A stretch of 64,000 bases of DNA, from contig NC_003075.7 in NCBI RefSeq assembly GCF_000001735.4, positions 10,293,001 through 10,357,000 on the forward strand, given 5' to 3'. Origin of the DNA: Arabidopsis thaliana. Lineage: Eukaryota; Streptophyta; Magnoliopsida; Brassicales; Brassicaceae. The translations under genes and the position numbers were made by a program. A model generated the notes under the pieces. That model saw only the letters and a list, made by a program, of their open reading frames with translations. It was not told where the DNA came from and searched no databases. Positions 58,329 through 64,000 of this stretch are shown here, one piece after another (positions within the stretch are counted from its first letter, which is position 1; each line of letters begins with the position of its first letter).

Positions 58329-58979
58329 GGCCATCTCCAACGTAACGGTAAAACTGTATTTTGATGTGATGCAATATACTTTTTCACTCCAACCCAACTG
58401 TAAATATTACACTATAATAGTGTGATTCCTTTATTTTGTACAGTACTCCACTATATTTGGCGTGCTACTGTAGCAACGGTAAAATTAAATATATATTTTT
58501 TTTTACTTTAAAATTATTACATATGAATATAGCTTATTTAGGTATAGCATATTAAATATGATTTGTATTGTCATCTAATAATTTAATTGAATTTTGTAAG
58601 TAAAAAAAAAAAATATCAAAACTATTTATGTATTTTTAATTTTGATAATATGATTATGAAATATTAATCAGTAGAAGATATAAAAATTATAACAAAAGAT
58701 TTATTGAAATTACATAATAAAATTCAATTAACCATTGAAAATATAAACTTACAAAATTTAAAGCTATTTTGATATATAGATTGTAATTTGTATTAATCAA
58801 TAAATTAAAAATATTAAATATTAAAAATAATATTTGGTTTAATAATATAATAATAGAAAATATTATTTTTAGTGTGATATATAGTGTTGTGGTTGGAGAT
58901 TGAAAATATTTTAGTGTTGAATCTACACCAAATATAGTGTTATTTCAGCACCAAAATAGTGTTATGGTTGGAGATGCCT
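58329..58979. mobile_element. PIF/Harbinger-like MITE, 651 bp
   Basis: The left end GGCCATCTCCAAC (58329) and right end GTTGGAGATGCCT (to 58979) are near-perfect inverted repeats with one-base indels at the tips. TTA lies immediately outside each end (58326-58328 and 58980-58982), the usual 3-bp target duplication of the PIF/Harbinger superfamily. Subterminal motifs such as ATAGTGT recur near both ends in opposite orientation. The interior is about 85 % A+T by eye with no open frame, so it is non-autonomous. Confidence 0.82.
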
Positions 58980-58982
58980 TTA

Positions 58983-59773
58983 AGACTAAAAAGTAATTAA
59001 TGAAAAAGAGCAAAGGAGTCACGAGCAATGACAAGTTGATGGCAAGCAGATCGAGAGCATCACGTGACCCACCCGATTTAACGGTCATGATTGGATTTTT
59101 TGTGATCCCACGAAAGGTGACCTGTCACATTTTGTAGATGCCGCAATCTCTGCCACGTATTTTGGACTCGCAGTTATTTTAGTTAACTACGTAATTAGTT
59201 TAGCTAAATTTATATATTAAGTGTAGCATGATTTTATTCATAGTCTCTATTGGATGTGGATAGTCCGTAGTTGGAAAATGCTGTCATTGAATAAGCATAA
59301 AGTTGTAAAATGATAAAATTAGTTATTGTAGAAGCTAGATTTTATTATACACAAAAATAGTGTTTGACACAAAAGAAAAGTTATTATAAAAGCAGCTTGA
59401 TAGTCTTGACCTTTGAATTCTCAAAATGTAAACACAAACTGTGTCGCATTTCGATTTTCCTGCTTTATTAAAAAAGCCTGAGCACGTGTTAACACATATG
59501 GGACATCCTTGTAAATTACAACATACTTTAAGGGTAATTTCGTCTTTTCACAATCAGACTTCTTTTTTCTTCACCCTGTTAAGTGCTTCTTCATTTATTA
59601 CTCCACCAGAAAAAACTCAGAACCAGAAAAAGGAACAAAACAAAAATAAAGCGCGAAATTAGTTTTCACCGGCGAGATTTTTTATCCTCTCTACGAGATA
59701 ACACTTAGAAGAAGAGGCAGTTAAAACAGAGAGACGACGTCGTGTTATTTTTCCAAATTCCGGTGATCTGAGA
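58983..59773. other. BEH3 promoter and leader
   Basis: About 800 bp upstream of the BEH3 ATG; no independent gene is supported. A purine/pyrimidine-mixed leader precedes 59774. Confidence 0.55.
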
Positions 59774-62259
59774 ATGACGTCGGGGACTAGAACGCCGACT
59801 TGGAAAGAGAGAGAGAACAACAAACGGCGAGAGCGGCGAAGACGAGCGATTGCGGCTAAGATCTTCGCAGGACTAAGGATTCATGGAAACTTCAAGCTCC
59901 CTAAACACTGCGACAACAATGAAGTCCTCAAAGCTTTATGCAATGAAGCTGGTTGGACTGTAGAAGACGACGGAACTACTTACCGCAAGGTAAACCAAAA
60001 AAAAAATCTCGATCCTAAATTTCTTGAAAAATATTATCGATTTTGTAGATTTTTTTAAGGATTATTAAAACTGTGAATAGATCTAACCGTTCGATTTTGC
60101 TGAGAGAAAAAAAATCGACGGTTGGGATTTAGTTTGACTGGTTTAGTTAGTCATAGCAAACGTCAGATCGAAACCGTTCCGGTGAACTGAAACAAAAGCA
60201 TGAATGTCTTAAGATTCGCTGATGCTTTCACACAAACTCTCTGTTCACTTTCAGATGAGAATTATACGTAGTGACCACATTACCCTTACTAATCACATGG
60301 TCTTACAATAATATTTAGGGTAATATCGTCATTTAGTGAGGTATTATAGAAAATGTGTAAGCTTTGAGAATTTTTCTTTTTGTGTTTTTCTTTGGTCACA
60401 CAACCTTTTGCTTTATAATTGAAACTTTAGGACACGTCTGTTTCACGAAAACTGCCATTGGTAATGGGTTTAGATTCCTTTGTACAACGATCGAGGTAAA
60501 CCTTTTTTTTTTCTTGCTCACATGTTTTTTTTCTTTACTTTTCAGACTGACACTTTCTCTGAAATTCGAATTTTGCTTTTTGTTGAATCATAACTTTTCT
60601 TCATTTGCTTACGTTCACACTTACATTAACATAAGATAACTAACCTGTCAAAAAGACTCAAATTTTAGCTTATGTTGCTGTGGATTTAGTATTTACCAGA
60701 AAAAGCTATATTGTGTCAAGAAAATAAAAAAGGGACTTGGGATTCTTGGCTCGTGTGATTCAGTAGTTTCCATGAGTGTTTATTTTTGTTTTGTTATATA
60801 CTTAAATTAGTACTATGTTAACTGTCTTAATTCTTGTTTAGCTGGTCAATGGTGAGACTGAAGAAATGATTTCCCCTTTTGCCAACATCTAATGATGATG
60901 TTTGGATTTTGCTTGTGTGGGGATAAATAAAATGGAATTATTCATTGTTTGACCATTAGATGCCAAAGAAAATCATTGTTCTTTTACTTTTTTCTTTCCT
61001 TAGTTGCATCTGGATTTTCAATTTTTCAATCATTGTGTCATCTTGTTCGTTGCTCACCAGCTTTTGCATTTCGTAAAATGGAAAAAGAAAAAAAAAACAC
61101 ATTTTTATGTAAATAATCTATGAGGTATTCTCGATCCATTTAGCAAAGATTAGTTCTTTGAGCACTATATACCAAATAAAATCATTGTTTTTTCTCACTT
61201 TTTTGCTTAGGTGCATTTTGGTTTTCAACTATCAATCATAGTGCTATCTTGTTCATGCTCTACAGCTCTTACATTTCGTTAAAAAGAAAGAAAAAAAAAC
61301 ATTTTATGCTCTTTTTGTTGTTGTTGATAATCTATTAGAAAAGATTGTTCTTTTGAGATCTTCTGATCCATCCATTAGCAAATGTTGTTCTTTGACCATT
61401 ATAAAACGAAACAGAATCATTGTTCTTTACTTTTTTTTTTCCTTTGTGCATTTGGATTTTCTATTATCAATCATAATGTCTTTTTGTTTGTTGCTCACCA
61501 GCTTTTGCATTATGTAATTAATCCACTAGCAAAAGATTGAGAGAGTCTCAGCTCCAAATGGATTGTGTTGGTTACATTTTGTGATATTTCTTACACAATT
61601 TGCAATAAACTATTGTGTAGGGATGCAAACCAATGGATCGAATGGACCTCATGAATGGTTCTACTTCAGCTAGTCCATGCTCATCGTATCAACATAGCCC
61701 TCGTGCTTCCTACAATCCAAGCCCTTCGTCTTCATCATTCCCGAGTCCTACAAACCCATTTGGTGATGCTAACTCACTAATCCCATGGCTCAAGAACCTC
61801 TCTTCAAACTCACCTTCCAAGCTTCCCTTCTTCCATGGAAATTCAATAAGCGCTCCCGTGACTCCGCCATTGGCTCGAAGCCCTACTCGTGATCAAGTAA
61901 CCATCCCTGACTCTGGATGGCTCTCAGGAATGCAAACTCCGCAGAGCGGACCGTCTTCTCCTACTTTCAGTTTAGTTTCAAGAAACCCGTTTTTCGACAA
62001 AGAGGCTTTTAAAATGGGAGATTGTAATTCACCAATGTGGACTCCTGGACAAAGTGGAAACTGCTCTCCAGCTATTCCTGCTGGTGTTGATCAGAACTCT
62101 GATGTGCCAATGGCTGATGGAATGACGGCTGAGTTTGCGTTTGGTTGTAACGCAATGGCTGCGAATGGAATGGTGAAGCCTTGGGAAGGAGAAAGGATAC
62201 ATGGAGAATGTGTTTCAGATGATTTAGAACTTACACTTGGAAACTCAAGAACCAGATGA
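59774..62259 (+). CDS. BEH3: BEH3, BES1/BZR1-family transcription factor (At4g18890)
   Basis: Two exons, 59774-59989 and 61621-62259, give 284 residues; the intron of 1.6 kb sits in the usual family position. Residues 6-75 form the atypical bHLH-like DNA-binding domain: [35 protein letters not shown], then [20 protein letters not shown]. Next is a Ser/Pro-rich region with many S/T-x-x-x-S/T sites for GSK3 kinases ([18 protein letters not shown]). The C-terminus carries an EAR repressor motif LELTL (274-278). The family regulates brassinosteroid-responsive genes and is phosphorylated by BIN2, encoded 55 kb upstream. BEH3 has been reported to temper other members in vascular stem cells. Confidence 0.96.
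60940..61530 (+). repeat. Three diverged ~200-bp tandem units in the BEH3 intron
   Basis: Units begin around 60940, 61140 and 61380. Each has an ATCATTGTT element followed by a T-rich tract, then GTGCAT/TTGCATxTGG, TCAATCATxxTG, TTGTTxxTTGCTC/ATGCTC, CAGCT, and ATTTCGT/ATTATGT. Copies 1 and 3 share GTTGCTCACCAGCTTTTGCA. No coding sense. Confidence 0.85.
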
Positions 62260-63419
62260 TCATTTCAGAGAAGAATCAAAGTCGTTTGCTATCATTAAGT
62301 CTTCTTTTTTGTCTGTCTTTTTTTTCCAGTGTGATGTTTAAAGGTGACTCAGAGGAAAAAAAGGAGAATAGAAAGAGAAACAAAAAAAGAACATTTTGAG
62401 CTCTGTTTTCTTTTTTTTTTTTCTTTTTTTTTTTGTTGGCTTTTGACTAAAGTTGTAGTTAGAATCTATTTTATATCTTGAAGCTTCTTTAAAAAAAAAG
62501 TTATTTGTGGAAATTCGATTTGAGATTAGTGATGTTAGTATAATGAATTTTATATAAAATATTGAAGCCAGATTGGACTTTAGTAACCATTGTGAACGTG
62601 AGAAAATATCAGTATCTATCGCTGAAAATTTTATATTTTTCTATACATTTAAAAGATAACAGAAAAGTGGATTACGTTGAAAGACCAAAGATATGTCCAA
62701 GAAGTCATGCGTAACCCAATAGAAAGTCAACTAACAATGAGGACCACATGTGATTGGTCTTGTTAATTAGCGTACGTAAAACGCGACACTATGACAACTC
62801 GTACGTAATTTCGCGAATAATATGAATAGTAACTTCAACTGGACTATTTTACAAGTCAACAAATTACTTAGTGGATCCAATTTAAATGTCCAATTGTTCT
62901 TATTTGGCTAAAAATGAGGCCCATATATACATAATTTTTTTATATGATTTATTTTTTAATGAATTTATTTAAGAGTATGTAAACAGAACCCTCGCTCTCT
63001 CTCGCTAATTTGGATAGATACCTCCGAGCAAGGGTTAAGTGTAAGCCTCGTTTGTATTTGTAACGTAAGTTGTCATCATCGTAAAGAGTTAATCAGGTTA
63101 ATTATTTTCTTTAGTAAGGAATGTGTTTTACCCGATTCTTCTATCATTATGTTATCTTTGTTGTTGAACCTCTCGATTCTCGACCTTGGATTTTGAAAAT
63201 TGGTATAATTATTATTTGACCCTTTTTGTTTGTTATGCTTTTCTTTGTGTGTGTGTGTGTGTGTTTATTTGGTTATTGTAATCTTTGGGAATTCTTGTTT
63301 TGAGTGGTTTTGGAAGATGTGTCGTGTTAGATGGGGATTTCGTTAGGGTTTCTGTGAGCTAAAAAAGGGTGTATGTTTCTTTCCCTAATTGATTTTCGTT
63401 TGTAAATTTATTTTGCAGA
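62260..63419. other. BEH3 3' region and leader/promoter of the WD40 gene
   Basis: Poly-T/A-rich 3' sequence of BEH3, then spacer. A GT dinucleotide run lies at 63247-63264. An acceptor-like TTTTGCAG ends at 63418, one base before the ATG at 63420, suggesting an intron in the 5' UTR of the next gene, with the upstream UTR exon near 62990-63040. Confidence 0.55.
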
Positions 63420-64000
63420 ATGATAACTACATTTTCATGGATACCAAAAGGGGTTGCAAAGGCCATGCGTGCTGATGAACTTCCTTCTAAGGAGGAAATC
63501 GAAATGCACAAAGACAGTTGTAAATATTTCAGTAATGATACAGAAGAAGAAGAGACCGAGGATGAAGAAGAGAATGGTGAAGTTGCTCATGCGAAAGCCG
63601 TAGCAGAAGAGTTTGGAAAATCATCCAAAAGCAAGAATGTTTCTTCTTCAATGGAGCTTGATGATGAGGTAGCTGAGGGTTTGAAAGAACTCGACATGGA
63701 TAATTACGATGAAGAGGATGATGGTAAGTTAGGTTTTAATTCTTTGTTCTCCTATAGATGTGTAGAGAATCTCAAAACTCAATTTATGCTTTCATTGTGT
63801 ACAACTAAATTAGACTTTCCATTGTTGTGTTTGGATTCAGGAATTGAAATTTTTAGCTCCGGGCGTGGGGATCTTTACTATAAGAGTAACGAGATGGATC
63901 CATATCTCAAGAGAAATGATGTAAGTCCTTATCACTAAACTTTTTTTTTATATACAGAGTTACCGGATTTTCTATATAGACACAATAACATCTATGTTTT
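63420..64000 (+). CDS. PWP1-like WD40 protein, N-terminal part (At4g18900), runs off the window
   Basis: Two exons are visible: 63420-63723 and 63841-63920, with a donor after AAGAGAAATGAT. They encode 128 residues. The start MITTFSWIPKGVAKAMRADE matches the PWP1/transducin family, in which this short motif precedes an acidic region (here TEEEETEDEEENGE and YDEEDDG) and then WD40 repeats. The WD repeats themselves lie beyond the window. Yeast and animal PWP1 act in ribosome biogenesis and rDNA chromatin; the plant role is inferred. Confidence 0.87.

Overview
The window is plant nuclear DNA, and I recognise it as Arabidopsis thaliana chromosome 4, about At4g18710 to At4g18900. The locus names come from memory of the encoded proteins, not from a search. 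The sequence shows AT-rich intergenic DNA, short GT-AG introns, CT-rich 5' leaders, a telo-box in front of a ribosomal protein gene, and two tRNA genes with Pol III signals. I built the exon models by hand. For each complete multi-exon gene the summed exon length is a whole number of codons, and the product length fits what I remember of the family.

Layout. 1-3.3 kb: noncoding. 3.5-10.2 kb (+): BIN2 (GSK3-like kinase of brassinosteroid signalling), an intronless TFIIS-like gene, a broken partial copy of the BIN2 3' half, tRNA-Glu(CTC), and ribosomal protein uL5 (RPL11/RPL16B). 10.5-16.5 kb: a Rho-termination-N-like protein (-), the DYW-type PPR protein DOT4 (+), and receptor-like protein RLP51/SNC2 (-). 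18.1-23.7 kb: MYB98 (+) and secondary-wall cellulose synthase CESA8 (-), tail to tail. 24.8-28.3 kb (-): NRAMP5 metal transporter and RABA1d small GTPase. 29.2-33.0 kb: a small plant protein (+), a Rossmann-CIA30 fusion protein (-), and tRNA-Gly(TCC) (-). 33-37.4 kb: noncoding. 37.4-41.1 kb (+): a STICHEL-like AAA protein. 41.3-42.3 kb (-): an orphan heat-shock-factor (HSF) half-domain and a defensin-like peptide gene. 44.4-47.4 kb: OFP5 (+) and an E-class PPR protein (-), tail to tail. 47.4-53 kb: a gene-poor stretch with segmental duplication and three small reading frames, each broken by about one base. 53.2-56.1 kb: a strange gene with two degenerate HSF DNA-binding domains (+), two further HSF half-domain scraps, then intact HSFA4A (-). 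56-59.7 kb: noncoding, with a 651-bp PIF/Harbinger-like MITE. 59.8-62.3 kb (+): BEH3, a BES1/BZR1-family factor. From 63.4 kb (+): the 5' part of a PWP1-like WD40 gene that runs off the window.

Eukaryotic neighbours are mostly functionally independent. One link is real: BIN2 phosphorylates BES1/BZR1-family factors, and BEH3 belongs to that family. The less ordinary features are the eroded HSF array around HSFA4A plus the orphan half-domain 11 kb away, the tandem debris of BIN2 behind the TFIIS-like gene, a Thr in place of the usual metal-binding Met of NRAMP5, a DEFL gene with a decayed duplicate exon 1, a PPR start codon lying in duplicated DNA, and a triplicated segment inside the BEH3 intron. 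I found no CRISPR array, operon, phage or bacterial-type system. Most of the window is ordinary Arabidopsis euchromatin.
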